Assembly (NCBI RefSeq): GCF_027359675.1
Contig: NZ_CP114786.1
Location: 496,001-560,000, forward strand
Source: Roseibium sp. Sym1
GTDB taxonomy: Bacteria > Pseudomonadota > Alphaproteobacteria > Rhizobiales > Stappiaceae
DNA length: 64,000 nucleotides
Direction of reading: 5' to 3'
A program made the position numbers and the translations under genes. Numbering within the stretch: position 1 is the stretch's first letter; every line of letters begins with the position of its first letter. Shown piece after piece: positions 17,441-27,196 of this stretch. Below the pieces are notes generated by a model. That model was given only the letters and a program-made list of their open reading frames with translations, made no database searches and was not told the DNA's origin.

Positions 17441-17872
17441 ATGCCCGAAACGCCCACGCTTGCGCTTGTGGCTCACGATGCCAAGAAGGACGTCATGGTG
17501 GATTTCGCCCGGCGTCACAGGGACAAGCTTGCGGATTTCAACCTGGTGGGTACGGGCACGACCGGTGGACGCATCCTCGAGGCCTGCCCCGAGCTCAAGC
17601 TGACCCGTTTGAAAAGCGGACCGCTCGGCGGCGACCAGCAGATCGGCGCGATGATCTGCGAAGGCAAGTTGCAGGGTTTGATCTTCTTCGTCGATCCGCT
17701 GTCGCCGATGCCCCATGATGTCGACGTCAAGGCCCTGATGCGGCTGGCCCTCGTCTACGACATGCCGATGGCGCTCAATCCGACAACGGCGGATATTCTG
17801 TTGCGGTCAGCCCGCCTCAAGGGCCTCAAGACCACGTCCGAGACACCTGAAGTGGGCGCTCTGACCTCATGA
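17441..17872 (+). CDS. mgsA: Methylglyoxal synthase
   Basis: A 143-aa enzyme converting dihydroxyacetone phosphate to methylglyoxal and phosphate, a bypass of lower glycolysis that relieves phosphate limitation. Family blocks are [15 protein letters not shown] at 8-22, GTGTTGG in the phosphate pocket, [12 protein letters not shown] with the catalytic Asp, and [19 protein letters not shown]. Length is typical. The ATG at 17441 is preceded by GAAGAGGA. It overlaps glk by 4 bp, so hexose phosphorylation and the methylglyoxal bypass are made from one message. Confidence 0.94.
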   Translation: MPETPTLALVAHDAKKDVMVDFARRHRDKLADFNLVGTGTTGGRILEACPELKLTRLKSGPLGGDQQIGAMICEGKLQGLIFFVDPLSPMPHDVDVKALMRLALVYDMPMALNPTTADILLRSARLKGLKTTSETPEVGALTS

Positions 17873-18897
17873 GTTTTCCGAAACGTTCCAAATCCTTTGC
17901 CTATCCCGTCCTGGTTGCCGATATCGGCGGCACCAACGCCCGTTTCGCGCTGGTGGACAATGCCGACGCCCCCACACGCATGTGCGGAAAAACAGCGACC
18001 GCGGGCCATTCCGACATTTCCTCCGCCGTCCGCGAAGTGGTCCTGACCAGCCAGGACCCGAAACCACGCACGGCCATCATCGCCGTTGCCGGCCCGGTCA
18101 CCGGCGACCGGATCCCGCTGACCAACGCGGCATGGGTGATCGAACCACTCAAGATGATCGCCGATCTCGGCCTGGACGAGGTTATCGTGCTCAATGATTT
18201 CGAGGCCCAGGCCCTGGCCTTGCCAGGCTATCGCGGCGAAGACATCGAACAGGCCGGCTCGGGCGCGGTGCGCGGCGAGAGCGCCAAATTCGTGCTTGGC
18301 CCCGGAACCGGTCTCGGCGCTGCGGCGATGATTTATGCCTCCGACACCTGGATCCCGGTCCCCGGCGAAGGCGGTCATGTCGAGCTCGGACCGGTCACTC
18401 CGGAGGATATCGCGCTTTGGCCGCATATCGAGCGGGTCGGCGGACGGCTCGGCGCCGAGCAGATCCTGAGCGGCAGCGGCCTGCCCCGCCTTGCCCGCGG
18501 TGTTGCTTCCTTCATGAACACCGAACGCCGGTTCGAAACCGCCGCCAGCATCACCATGGCCGCCGAGGACAATGATCCGGTGGCGGTAAAAACCCTGCAG
18601 GTCTTCGCCCGGGGCCTTGGCCGCGTGGCCGGCGATTTCGCGCTCACCGTTCTGGCGCGCGGCGGCGTCTATCTCACCGGAGGCGTGACACCCCGGATTA
18701 CACGCTTCCTGACCGATGGCGGTTTCCGGGAAGCCTTCGAAGCCAAGGCCCCGCACGAGGCGTTGATGGCCAAGATCCCGACCTTCATTGTCCGCCATCC
18801 GGACCCGGCTCTGGAAGGCCTCGCCTCCTTTGCACGCACACCGGATGCCTTTGCCGTCGACATGCAGGGCCGCCAGTGGACAACAAACCCGGCCTGA
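17869..18897 (+). CDS. glk: Glucokinase
   Basis: A 342-aa ATP-dependent glucokinase phosphorylating glucose to glucose-6-phosphate. [11 protein letters not shown] at 18-28 is the ATP phosphate-binding loop. Asp110 in [10 protein letters not shown] is the expected catalytic base, and GPGTGLGAA and [10 protein letters not shown] are the remaining Glk family blocks. It belongs to the bacterial Glk (E. coli-type) family, not the ROK family. Its ATG overlaps the mgsA stop in ATGA. The next gene, hrpB, begins 7 bp after the stop, so all three may be cotranscribed. Confidence 0.94.
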   Translation: MSFPKRSKSFAYPVLVADIGGTNARFALVDNADAPTRMCGKTATAGHSDISSAVREVVLTSQDPKPRTAIIAVAGPVTGDRIPLTNAAWVIEPLKMIADLGLDEVIVLNDFEAQALALPGYRGEDIEQAGSGAVRGESAKFVLGPGTGLGAAAMIYASDTWIPVPGEGGHVELGPVTPEDIALWPHIERVGGRLGAEQILSGSGLPRLARGVASFMNTERRFETAASITMAAEDNDPVAVKTLQVFARGLGRVAGDFALTVLARGGVYLTGGVTPRITRFLTDGGFREAFEAKAPHEALMAKIPTFIVRHPDPALEGLASFARTPDAFAVDMQGRQWTTNPA

Positions 18898-18904
18898 GCC
18901 TGCC

Positions 18905-21376
18905 ATGACCCGTGTCCCGACCTTCGGAAGCGCACTGCCGATCGACGGTGTCCTGCCGGAGCTTCTGACGGCGCTTGAGACCGGACCCAACGCCGTGCTG
19001 GTGGCAGAGCCCGGCGCGGGCAAGACCACGCGCGTGCCGCTGGCGCTCCTGAACGCCGAGTGGCGCGGTGACGGCAGGATCCTGGTCCTTGAGCCCCGAC
19101 GGCTCGCGGCTCGGGCCGCAGCAAGGCGCATGGCCGGCGAACTTGGCGAGAAGCCCGGCGAGACCGTCGGCTACCGGGTGCGCATGGAGACCAGGGTCAG
19201 CGCGAAAACCCGGATCGAGGTGATCACCGAGGGGGTGTTCACGAGACTGATCCTGGACGATCCGGAGCTCACCGGCGTCGCGGCGATCCTGTTCGACGAA
19301 TTCCACGAACGGTCCCTCGATGGCGACCTTGGCCTGGCCCTGGCGCTCGATGTGCAATCGGCCTTGCGGGACGATCTCAGGCTGCTGCCGATGTCGGCGA
19401 CCCTGGACGCCGCCGGGATCTCGAAGCTGCTGGGCGATGCGCCCGTCATCGAGAGCAAGGGACGCAGCTTTCCCGTCGGGACGCGCTATCTTGGCCGGTC
19501 GCCCCAGGAACGCATCGAACCTCAGATTGTCCGGGCCGTCAGACAGGCCGTTGCCGAGGAAACCGGCTCGGTGCTCGTCTTCCTGCCGGGCCAGGGCGAA
19601 ATCCGGCGAACCGCCGAGATGCTGGACGGCAAGCTGCCCGCAAACTGCCAGATCGCCCCGCTCTATGGCGGGCTCGACGCAAAGGCCCAGGACGCTGCCA
19701 TCCGGCCTGCGGCAGAAGGACAACGAAAGATCGTCCTGGCGAGCGCGATTGCCCAGACCTCGCTGACCATCGAGGGCGTGCGCGTGGTCATCGACAGCGG
19801 TCTGGCGCGCGTGCCGAAATACGAGCCGCAGACAGGGCTGACCCGGCTGGAAACCGCTCGGGTGTCGCGCGCCTCCGCCGACCAGCGCCGCGGCCGCGCG
19901 GGCCGGACAGAGCCCGGCGTCTGCTACCGGCTCTGGGACGAGGCCCAGACCGCAGCCCTGCCCCGGGCCGAGGCCCCGGAAATCCTGGAAGCGGACCTGA
20001 GCGGCCTTGTGCTGGATCTTGCCGCCTGGGGCACGTTCGATCCGGCCGACTTGACATTCGCGGATCCACCGCCCCGTCCCGCCTGGTCAGAGGCGAAAAG
20101 CCTGCTTCAGGATCTGCACGCCATCGACGGTGGCGGCCGCCTGACCGACGACGGCAAGGCCCTTGCGAAATTGCCGCTGCACCCGCGCCTCGCGCATATG
20201 GTGATCGAGGGAGCCGCCCGTGGTCTCGGCCGCACCGCAGCCCTGATCGCGCTGATCCTGTCCGAACCGGGTCTTGGCGGCCGCGATCCGGACCTGCGCG
20301 CCCGGCTCCGTTTCCTTCGCAACGACAAGAGCCAGCGGGCGAAAGACGGACGGATGCTGGCCGAACGCTGGTTGAAACAGGCGGGAGGATCAGGCCGGGA
20401 CCTCGACATCGAAAGCGCCGGACTGCTGCTGGCGCTTGCCTATCCGGACCGGGTCGCCCAGCAGCGCGGCCAGACCGGCCGGTTTCGGCTCGCCAACGGA
20501 AGGGGCGCGGAACTGGCCCCCGAACACGGCCTGGCACGCGAACCGTTCCTGACCATCGCCGACATCCAGGGCAAGGCCGCCAGCGGCCGCGTCCAGCTGT
20601 GTGCGCCGATCACGATGGACGAGATCGAGGATCTCTTTGCCGCCGACATTGTCGAGCAGGACGAGGTTCAACTGACCGGTGACGGCGCGCTGAAGGCCCG
20701 GCGGGTCCGGCGCTACAAGGCGGTCGAGCTGAAGTCCGTCCAGATAAAGTCAGCGGATCCGGAGGCGGTCGAGCGGGCTTTGATCGCGGAAGTCCGGCGC
20801 CGCGGCGTTTCACGGCTGGACTGGAGCAAGGACCAGCAGCGGCTCAGGAAACGCGTCGCTTATGCGCGCGAGAACGGCGCCGGGGACCTGCCGGATCTCT
20901 CCGACGCCGCACTGACCGACACTCTCGAAAACTGGCTGCAGCCGTTTCTGGCGGGCTGCACCAGTCTTGCGACGATCGACGCCGCCCTGCTCGGCAACGC
21001 GCTTGCCGCCCTCCTGCCCTATGATGCCGCCGCGCGTCTGGATGTCCTGGCCCCGTCCCATTTCACGGCGCCGACGGGCAGCAAGGTGCCGATCGACTAT
21101 GGTGCCGCCGCCGGCCCGACCCTGTCGATCCGCGTGCAGGAACTGTTCGGTCTGACCGATCATCCGAGCGTCTGCGACGGCAAACTTCCGCTGATCCTGG
21201 AGCTCCTGTCCCCGGCGCAGCGGCCGATCCAGATTACCAAAGATCTGCCCGGCTTCTGGGCCGGGTCGTGGTCGGACGTGAAGGCCGACATGAAGGGCCG
21301 CTATCCGAAACATCCCTGGCCGGACGATCCGACATCGGCCGAGGCGACGCGACGGGCGAAGCCGCGGGGGACGTGA
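18905..21376 (+). CDS. hrpB: ATP-dependent helicase HrpB (DExH type)
   Basis: An 823-aa DExH RNA-helicase-like protein. Motif I GAGKTT is at 37-42, motif II DEFH at 131-134, motif III SAT at 164-166 and motif VI QRRGRAGRTEPG in the second RecA domain. The helicase-associated and HrpB C-terminal domains follow, ending with HPWPDDP, a typical HrpB tail. Its physiological role is poorly defined in most bacteria. The start ATG at 18905 follows glk by 7 bp. The frame remains open upstream only as a shadow of glk. Confidence 0.93.
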   Translation: MTRVPTFGSALPIDGVLPELLTALETGPNAVLVAEPGAGKTTRVPLALLNAEWRGDGRILVLEPRRLAARAAARRMAGELGEKPGETVGYRVRMETRVSAKTRIEVITEGVFTRLILDDPELTGVAAILFDEFHERSLDGDLGLALALDVQSALRDDLRLLPMSATLDAAGISKLLGDAPVIESKGRSFPVGTRYLGRSPQERIEPQIVRAVRQAVAEETGSVLVFLPGQGEIRRTAEMLDGKLPANCQIAPLYGGLDAKAQDAAIRPAAEGQRKIVLASAIAQTSLTIEGVRVVIDSGLARVPKYEPQTGLTRLETARVSRASADQRRGRAGRTEPGVCYRLWDEAQTAALPRAEAPEILEADLSGLVLDLAAWGTFDPADLTFADPPPRPAWSEAKSLLQDLHAIDGGGRLTDDGKALAKLPLHPRLAHMVIEGAARGLGRTAALIALILSEPGLGGRDPDLRARLRFLRNDKSQRAKDGRMLAERWLKQAGGSGRDLDIESAGLLLALAYPDRVAQQRGQTGRFRLANGRGAELAPEHGLAREPFLTIADIQGKAASGRVQLCAPITMDEIEDLFAADIVEQDEVQLTGDGALKARRVRRYKAVELKSVQIKSADPEAVERALIAEVRRRGVSRLDWSKDQQRLRKRVAYARENGAGDLPDLSDAALTDTLENWLQPFLAGCTSLATIDAALLGNALAALLPYDAAARLDVLAPSHFTAPTGSKVPIDYGAAAGPTLSIRVQELFGLTDHPSVCDGKLPLILELLSPAQRPIQITKDLPGFWAGSWSDVKADMKGRYPKHPWPDDPTSAEATRRAKPRGT

Positions 21377-21400
21377 TTTAGTTCGGATTGACGGGAGTTC

Positions 21401-21588
21401 GTGGCCGATCCTTCGAGACGGCGCTGGCGCGCCTCCTCAGGATAACGTTGTTGGGTGTTGCACCGGGACGCAGAGACGGCGCTGATACGGGCTTCAGGAT
21501 GAGGTCGTTGTTTGAAGCGCCAACGAGGCCGCGCCACACATTCAGCGTCATCCTGAGGAGGGCCGAAGGCCCGTCTCGAAGGATCGGC
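21401..21588. repeat. Inverted repeat pair of the dispersed hairpin family (copy 2)
   Basis: Arm A (21401-21446) contains GTGGCCGATCCTTCGAGACGG. Arm B (21547-21588) begins GTCATCCTGAGGAGGGCC and contains GTCTCGAAGGATCGGC. The arms are opposed and match those at 2649-2753, but here are about 100 bp apart. They fill most of the 326-bp gap between the convergent hrpB and putA genes; nothing coding is evident in that gap. Confidence 0.72.
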
Positions 21589-21702
21589 TGTTTGCCGCAG
21601 AAAAGTCCGCCTCCCCCTTTGAGAGGAGGAGACCAGACCTCATGCGACGCAACTCCTCAGCCCTGGAAACTTGGCTTCAGAGACTGCGGACACGTTTGCC
21701 CC

Positions 21703-24700
21703 TCAATCGTCGGACGCGGCCACCAGGCTGGCGTTGCCGCCGGCCGCGGCCGTGTTGATCGAGACGACCTGCTCCAGCGCGAACCGGGTCAGGTAGGACG
21801 GGCCGCCGGCCTTCGGGCCGGTGCCGGAGAGGCCGGAGCCGCCGAAGGGCTGGGTGCCGACCACCGCGCCGATGGTGTTGCGGTTGACATAGACGTTGCC
21901 GACCGAAAGCCGGTCGACGACCTTCTTCACCGTCGCGTCGATGCGGCTGTGCACCCCGAGGGTCAGGCCGTAGCCGGTGCCGGCAATCTGGTCGAGCACC
22001 TTGTCGAGATCCCTTGCCTTGTACCGCACCACATGCAGCACCGGACCGAACACCTCGCGGGTCAGGGCCTCGGCCTTGTCCAGCTCGATGATATGCGGCG
22101 CGACCCAGGAGCCGTTGGCGAGCTTGCCCTGCGGGGTCTCGCCTGCAAAGCGCAGTTTCTGGCTTTCCTTCATGTCGTCGACATGGGAGAGAATGTTGCC
22201 GCGCGCCTCCTCGTCGATCACCGGGCCGATGTCCGTTGACGGCAAACGCGGGTCGCCCAGGCTCAGTTCCCTGGCGGCGCCTTCGAGCATGGTCAGCAGG
22301 CTGTCGGCGACATCCTCCTGGACGTAGAGCAGGCGCAGGGCCGAGCAGCGCTGGCCTGCCGAGCGGAAGGCCGACATCATCACGTCGTCGCAGACCTGCT
22401 CGGGCAGGGCCGTCGCATCGACGATCATGGCATTGATGCCGCCGGTTTCGGCGATCAGCGGCACGATCGGGCCGCGCTTGGTGGCCAGCGTGCCATTGAT
22501 CGCCCAGGCGGTTTCGGTGGAACCGGTGAAGGCCACGCCCGCGACGGCCGGATGCGAGGTCAGCGCCGCGCCGACATCACCCTCGCCCGGAAGCAGGTAA
22601 AAGGCGTCTTCCGGAACCCCGGCCTGGTACATCAGCCTCGCGGTCTCATAGGCGATCAGCGGGGTCTGTTCCGCCGGTTTGGCGACAACCGCATTGCCTG
22701 CCAGCAGCGCGGCACTGATCTGGCCGAGGAAGATCGCCAGCGGGAAGTTCCAGGGCGAGATGCAGACGAAGACACCACGGCCGCGATGGCGATAGCGGTT
22801 TTCCTCGCCCGTCGGCCCGGGCATCAGCCGGCCTTCGCCGAACTGCATGCGCGCCTCGGCGGCGTAGTAGCGGCAGAAATCGACCGCCTCGCGGATTTCG
22901 GCGATGCCGTCCGTCAGGCATTTGCCCGCTTCCATGGACAGGATCATCATCAGCCGGTCGCGGTTTTCCTCCAGGAGGTCACCGACCTTCTCCAGAGCAG
23001 CGGCGCGCTCCTCCACCGGCCGGCGCGACCAGCTCTCGAACCCCTTGCGGGCATTCTCGATCGCCTGGCGCGCGATGTCCTTGTCTGCGAAGCGCACCGT
23101 GCCGACTTTCGTGCTGCCGTCCATCGGCGCGAAGACCGGGTTGGCATCACCGGAGGCCTTCAGGCCGGCACCGAGTGGTCCCGCCTCGGTGAACGGCGCA
23201 GCGGTTTTTGCCATGCCGGTTGTGAGCCGGTTGCGTTCCGCGGCCCAGCCGAACTCGACACCGTCGGAGTTTTCACGGCTCGCGCCATAAAGGTCGCTCG
23301 GCAGCGGGATCGAGCGGTTGACCGCGTGATGGCCGTTGTCGAGCAGTTCGCCTGGCCGCTTGAGCAGCGCGTCCGTCGGAACATTGGCGTCACCGACAAT
23401 GGTGACGAAGGACGAGTTGGCGCCGTTTTCCAGGAGACGGCGGACCAGATAGGCCAGCAGGTCCTTGTGGCCGCCGACCGGCGCATAGATCCGGCAGGGG
23501 AAACCGTCGCGTTCGACGATGGACTTGTAGAGGCTCTCGCCCATGCCGTGGAGGCGCTGGAACTCGTAGCCCTCGGCCTTGCCGCCGGAAAGCTCGATGA
23601 TCTGGGCCACCGTCAGGGCATTGTGGGTCGCGAATTGCGGGTAGAGCACGTCGCGCGCGGCCAGCATGCGCTTGGCGCAGCACAGATAGGAAAGATCGGT
23701 GGCCGCCTTGCGCGTGAAGACCGGGTAGTTCTCCGCGCCGCCTTCCTGGGCGTGCTTGATTTCCGTGTCCCAGTAAGCGCCCTTGACGAGGCGCACCATC
23801 AGCTTGCGGTTGGTCCTGCGGGCCGCGTTGACCAGCCAGTCGATCACGTGAACGCCGCGCTTCTGGTAGGCCTGCACCGCCAGGCCGAAGCCGTCCCAGC
23901 CTTCGGTGACCGGATCGTTGAGCAGGGCCGCGATGACGTCGAGCGAGATCTCGAGACGATCGGCCTCCTCCGCATCGACGGTGAAATTGAGATTGCGGTC
24001 CTTGGCCATCTGCACCAGCTCGCGCAGCCTGGGCAGCAGCTCGTCGCGCACGCGCTCGCCGTTGACGGCCTCGTAGCGCGGATGCAGCGCCGACAGCTTG
24101 ACGGAAATGCCCGGACGGTCCGGCAGTTTCCTGTCGCCGGCGGACTTGCCGATCGCCTCGATGGCATTGGCATAGGAATGGAAATAGCGCTCCGCGTCCC
24201 GCGCGGTGCGCGCGCCCTCGCCGAGCATGTCGTAAGAATAGCGGTAGCCCTTGGCTTCCTGGGTCCTGGCACGCTCCAGGGCCTTCTGGATGGTTTCCCC
24301 AAGCACGAACTGGTGGCCAAGCAACTGCATCGCCTTGCGGGTCGCCACCCGCACGGTCGGCATGCCCATGCGCTTGACCAGGCTGGAGAGAACCGATTGC
24401 GGCGTGTCGCCCGGATGCAGGAGACGCGAGGTCACGCCGAGCGCCCAGGAAGAGGCGGAGACGAGCCAGGTGTCGGACTTGGGGCCGGACGGGTCGTCGA
24501 ATTTGGCTGCGGCCAACTTGTCCTCGATCAGCTTGTCGGCGGTCTTGGCATCCGGCACGCGCAGCAGCGCTTCGGCCAGCACCATCATGGCAAGGCCTTC
24601 ACGCGTGGTCAGGCCGAATTCGCGCATGAAGTCCTCGACACCGCCAAGGCCCACCTGGACGGCGCGCATGTCCTCGATATAGCCGCGGGCGCGCTGGTCG

Positions 24701-24843
24701 ATCAGCTTTTCCACCACCGGGTCGCCCTTGGCCTCTTTCAAAAGGGCTTCGACAAGCGGTCTGTCATCGGGGGCATAAGCCGCACGGAACGGCTCCAGGT
24801 CTGTTGTATCGATCTTCGTCATGGCGGCAGCAGTTGCAGTCAT
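21703..24843 (-). CDS. putA: Bifunctional proline dehydrogenase / glutamate-semialdehyde dehydrogenase
   Basis: A 1046-aa trifunctional-family enzyme without the N-terminal ribbon-helix-helix, which oxidises proline to glutamate. The proline dehydrogenase half contains [13 protein letters not shown] and [20 protein letters not shown]. The aldehyde dehydrogenase half contains [12 protein letters not shown], the catalytic Glu in IAETGGIN and Cys in [10 protein letters not shown]. The frame is open to 24939. I chose 24843 because GGGAGG lies 6 bp upstream of this ATG. Lacking its own DNA-binding domain, it is likely controlled by the divergent Lrp-type regulator, as in Agrobacterium and Rhodobacter PutR. 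Confidence 0.95.
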   Translation of the reverse strand: MTATAAAMTKIDTTDLEPFRAAYAPDDRPLVEALLKEAKGDPVVEKLIDQRARGYIEDMRAVQVGLGGVEDFMREFGLTTREGLAMMVLAEALLRVPDAKTADKLIEDKLAAAKFDDPSGPKSDTWLVSASSWALGVTSRLLHPGDTPQSVLSSLVKRMGMPTVRVATRKAMQLLGHQFVLGETIQKALERARTQEAKGYRYSYDMLGEGARTARDAERYFHSYANAIEAIGKSAGDRKLPDRPGISVKLSALHPRYEAVNGERVRDELLPRLRELVQMAKDRNLNFTVDAEEADRLEISLDVIAALLNDPVTEGWDGFGLAVQAYQKRGVHVIDWLVNAARRTNRKLMVRLVKGAYWDTEIKHAQEGGAENYPVFTRKAATDLSYLCCAKRMLAARDVLYPQFATHNALTVAQIIELSGGKAEGYEFQRLHGMGESLYKSIVERDGFPCRIYAPVGGHKDLLAYLVRRLLENGANSSFVTIVGDANVPTDALLKRPGELLDNGHHAVNRSIPLPSDLYGASRENSDGVEFGWAAERNRLTTGMAKTAAPFTEAGPLGAGLKASGDANPVFAPMDGSTKVGTVRFADKDIARQAIENARKGFESWSRRPVEERAAALEKVGDLLEENRDRLMMILSMEAGKCLTDGIAEIREAVDFCRYYAAEARMQFGEGRLMPGPTGEENRYRHRGRGVFVCISPWNFPLAIFLGQISAALLAGNAVVAKPAEQTPLIAYETARLMYQAGVPEDAFYLLPGEGDVGAALTSHPAVAGVAFTGSTETAWAINGTLATKRGPIVPLIAETGGINAMIVDATALPEQVCDDVMMSAFRSAGQRCSALRLLYVQEDVADSLLTMLEGAARELSLGDPRLPSTDIGPVIDEEARGNILSHVDDMKESQKLRFAGETPQGKLANGSWVAPHIIELDKAEALTREVFGPVLHVVRYKARDLDKVLDQIAGTGYGLTLGVHSRIDATVKKVVDRLSVGNVYVNRNTIGAVVGTQPFGGSGLSGTGPKAGGPSYLTRFALEQVVSINTAAAGGNASLVAASDD

Positions 24844-24986
24844 GAGGAACCTCCCAAAGGGGCCGCGCGCGGCCGTGTCATCAGATTTCCCTAAAATATC
24901 CCATTTTGATGGCCGATTTTCCCTGTTTTTCAGTCTCATTACCGTGTATTCTCAGGTGAAAAACGAATTCTGAAAGTAAATTCACT
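24844..24986. promoter_or_regulatory. Divergent putA/putR control region
   Basis: 143 bp, markedly AT-rich for this genome, between the two divergent starts. Repeated ATTCTCAG and ATTCTGAA about 18 bp apart (near 24948 and 24967) and A/T runs would suit Lrp-type wrapping. I cannot assign exact promoter boxes. Confidence 0.55.
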
Positions 24987-25442
24987 ATGCTTGATGCGAT
25001 AGACCGGCGTATTCTGAAGGTTCTCCAGCAGGATGGCCGCATCACCAACACCGATCTCGCCGAACGGATCAGCCTTTCGGCGACCGCAACGGCCGAACGA
25101 ATGAAGCGTCTGGTGCGCGAAGGTTACATCGAGCACTTCTCCGCCAGCCTCGATCCGAAGAAGGTCGAGCGTGGCCTGCTGGTGTTTGTCGAGATCCGGC
25201 TTGAGCGCACATCGCCGGAGATCTTCGATGCCTTCAAGGTCGCGGTGGAGCGTTCCTCCGACATCATGGAATGCCATATGGTCGCCGGCGGGTTCGACTA
25301 CCTGATGAAAAGCCGGGTCAAGGACATGGAAGCCTATCGCGCGTTTCTCTCCGATGTGGTGCTGGCGCTGCCCGGCGTGCGCGAGACCCATACCTACGCG
25401 GTCATGGAGGAAATCAAGGACACGCATATCCTGCCGGTCTAG
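24987..25442 (+). CDS. putR: Lrp/AsnC-family regulator of proline utilisation
   Basis: A 151-aa Lrp/AsnC regulator. The N-terminal helix-turn-helix spans about residues 4-50 (IDRRILKVLQQDGRITNTDLAERISLS), followed by the RAM effector domain with HMVAGGFDYLMKSRVKDM. It is divergent from putA across 143 bp, the arrangement seen for PutR in other alphaproteobacteria, where it activates putA when proline is present and represses itself. The start ATG at 24987 has only a weak GAAAG ribosome site. The DUF1232 gene follows after 4 bp. Confidence 0.88.
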   Translation: MLDAIDRRILKVLQQDGRITNTDLAERISLSATATAERMKRLVREGYIEHFSASLDPKKVERGLLVFVEIRLERTSPEIFDAFKVAVERSSDIMECHMVAGGFDYLMKSRVKDMEAYRAFLSDVVLALPGVRETHTYAVMEEIKDTHILPV

Positions 25443-25446
25443 CGTC

Positions 25447-25839
25447 ATGTGGAAAGACCTCAAAACATGGGCGCAGACCCTGAAGCGGGACACCATCGCC
25501 CTCTATCTCGCCGTCCGCGATCCGCGAACACCCTGGTATGCAAAGGCCATCGCGGCTGTCGTCGTGGCCTACGCGCTCTCTCCCATCGATCTCATTCCGG
25601 ATTTCATTCCCGTCCTTGGCTATCTCGACGACATCCTGCTTGTCCCGATCGGTCTGTGGATTGCCATTTGCCTCGTTCCCGGTGAGGTGCTTGAGGATTG
25701 CAGGACACGTGCGCGGCGGCTCGTCGAGCGGCCGACCAGCAGGACAGCCGCTTTCTTTGTCGTGTTCCTTTGGGCCGCAATGGCAGCTCTGGCGGGCTGG
25801 ATAATTCTGCGGCCGGCTGTGCTATCCCTTCAAACCTGA
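25447..25839 (+). CDS. DUF1232 (YkvA-type) small membrane protein
   Basis: A 130-aa protein with the DUF1232 core AYALSPIDLIPDFIPVLGYLDD at about residues 44-65, preceded by a helix beginning WYAKAIAAVVV. Further hydrophobic segments lie at about 68-80 (LLVPIGLWIAICLVP) and 103-120 (AAFFVVFLWAAMAALAGW). It is probably an inner-membrane protein; the family's function is unknown. The ATG at 25447 is 4 bp after the putR stop, so cotranscription with putR is likely. No proline-related role is known. Confidence 0.82.
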   Translation: MWKDLKTWAQTLKRDTIALYLAVRDPRTPWYAKAIAAVVVAYALSPIDLIPDFIPVLGYLDDILLVPIGLWIAICLVPGEVLEDCRTRARRLVERPTSRTAAFFVVFLWAAMAALAGWIILRPAVLSLQT

Positions 25840-25953
25840 AGCCCGCCCGCATCGTTTCCGCGAACGCCGTTCACAAAGCCTTGTCTTGACCGTGCAATGC
25901 CGCTTGCGCGAGGGAACAGGACCGGCTTCGCCCCGACACCAGAGGACTTTTCG

Positions 25954-27183
25954 ATGACACGACTTTTCGCAGCCACGCTTTGCCTCCTGGGAACGCTGCT
26001 CCTGCCCCAGAACGGCATGGCACAGGATCTCGACCCGGCGGAGACGCAGGAGTGGCAGCGCGTGCTCGAGGAGGCCAGGGGCCAGACCCTCTATTTTCAT
26101 GCCTGGGGCGGCGAGCCACGCATCAATGCCTATATCGGCTGGGCCGCGCGGGAAGTGGAAGGCGATTTCGGCGTCCGTGTCATCCACGTCAAGGTCAGTG
26201 ACACCGCGACGGTTGTCTCCCAGGTGCTGGCGGAGAAATCCGTCGGCAAGGGGTCGGGCGGCGCGGTCGATCTCATCTGGATCAACGGCGAGAACTTCGC
26301 GGCGATGAAAAACCAGGGCCTGCTCGCCGAGGCGGGCTGGGCCGAGACCCTGCCGAACTGGCGCTATGTCGACGTGGAAAACAAGCCCACCGTGACTGTT
26401 GATTTCACGGTGCCGACAGATGGCCAGGAGAGCCCCTGGGGCATGGCCAAGCTGGTGTTCATGTATGACAGCGCCCGCCTCGATACGCCTCCGGCTACGC
26501 TCGACGGCCTGCTTGCCTATGCGAAGGCCAATCCGGGCCGTTTTGCCTACCCGCAGCCGCCCAATTTCTACGGCACGACCTTCCTCAAGCAGATTCTAGT
26601 CGGCACGATCGAGGACAGGGATCTCCTGTCCGAACCGGTAGAGAACGCCGACTTCGACGCGTTGACGAAGCCGCTGTTCGCCTATCTGGACGAACTGCAT
26701 GGCTCCCTGTGGCGGAAGGGGGCGGCCTTTCCGAAGAACGCTGCCCACATGCGCCAGCTCCTGGCCGACGGCGAGCTGGACATCGCCTTTTCATTCAATC
26801 CCGGCGACGCCTCCGGTGCGATTGCCAATGGCGAGCTGCCGCCCAGCGTGCGCACCTTCGTGCTCGACGGCGGCACGATCGGCAACACCCATTTTGTCGC
26901 CATTCCCTTCAACAGCTCCAACAAGGCCGCCGCCAAGGTATTCGCTGATTTCCTGCTGACCCCGATAGCCCAGACCCGCAAGCAGGATCCCGAAGTCTGG
27001 GGCGACCCGACCGTGCTCAACGTCGCCGCATTGCCGGCCAATGAAAAGGCCTTGTTCGAGGCTCTGGACCTTGGTCCGGCGACGCTTACACCGGAGGAAC
27101 TCGGTCCGGTGTTGCCCGAACCGCATCCCAGCTGGGTGGCCGCGCTTGAAGAAGCCTGGCTGAAACGCTACGGCGTGGAATGA
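25954..27183 (+). CDS. ynjB: YnjB-type ABC transporter substrate-binding protein
   Basis: A 409-aa periplasmic binding protein. Beginning at the ATG at 25954 (AGAGGA about 8 bp upstream) gives a signal peptide, MTRLFAATLCLLGTLLLPQ, likely cut after GMA. HAWGGEPRINAYI, VDLIWINGENF and SPWGMAKLVFMYDSARL are typical of the YnjB group, related to thiamine and iron-type binding proteins. It is the first gene of a ynjBCD set. The substrate of these systems is not established to my knowledge. The frame is open 57 bp upstream without a better start. Confidence 0.85.
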   Translation: MTRLFAATLCLLGTLLLPQNGMAQDLDPAETQEWQRVLEEARGQTLYFHAWGGEPRINAYIGWAAREVEGDFGVRVIHVKVSDTATVVSQVLAEKSVGKGSGGAVDLIWINGENFAAMKNQGLLAEAGWAETLPNWRYVDVENKPTVTVDFTVPTDGQESPWGMAKLVFMYDSARLDTPPATLDGLLAYAKANPGRFAYPQPPNFYGTTFLKQILVGTIEDRDLLSEPVENADFDALTKPLFAYLDELHGSLWRKGAAFPKNAAHMRQLLADGELDIAFSFNPGDASGAIANGELPPSVRTFVLDGGTIGNTHFVAIPFNSSNKAAAKVFADFLLTPIAQTRKQDPEVWGDPTVLNVAALPANEKALFEALDLGPATLTPEELGPVLPEPHPSWVAALEEAWLKRYGVE

Positions 27184-27196
27184 CCGGGCCGGGCAG

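Noticed and set aside
17869..18897. ROK-family sugar kinase for the glucokinase gene
   Set aside because: The LNDFEAQAL block and overall layout match the E. coli-type Glk family; the ROK zinc-binding cysteine motif is absent.
22552..24894. A 780-codon open frame on the plus strand opposite putA
   Set aside because: It is the mirror of a GC-rich coding gene. The minus strand carries unmistakable PutA motifs, and the plus-strand translation is low-complexity in His, Arg and Gly with no recognisable domain.
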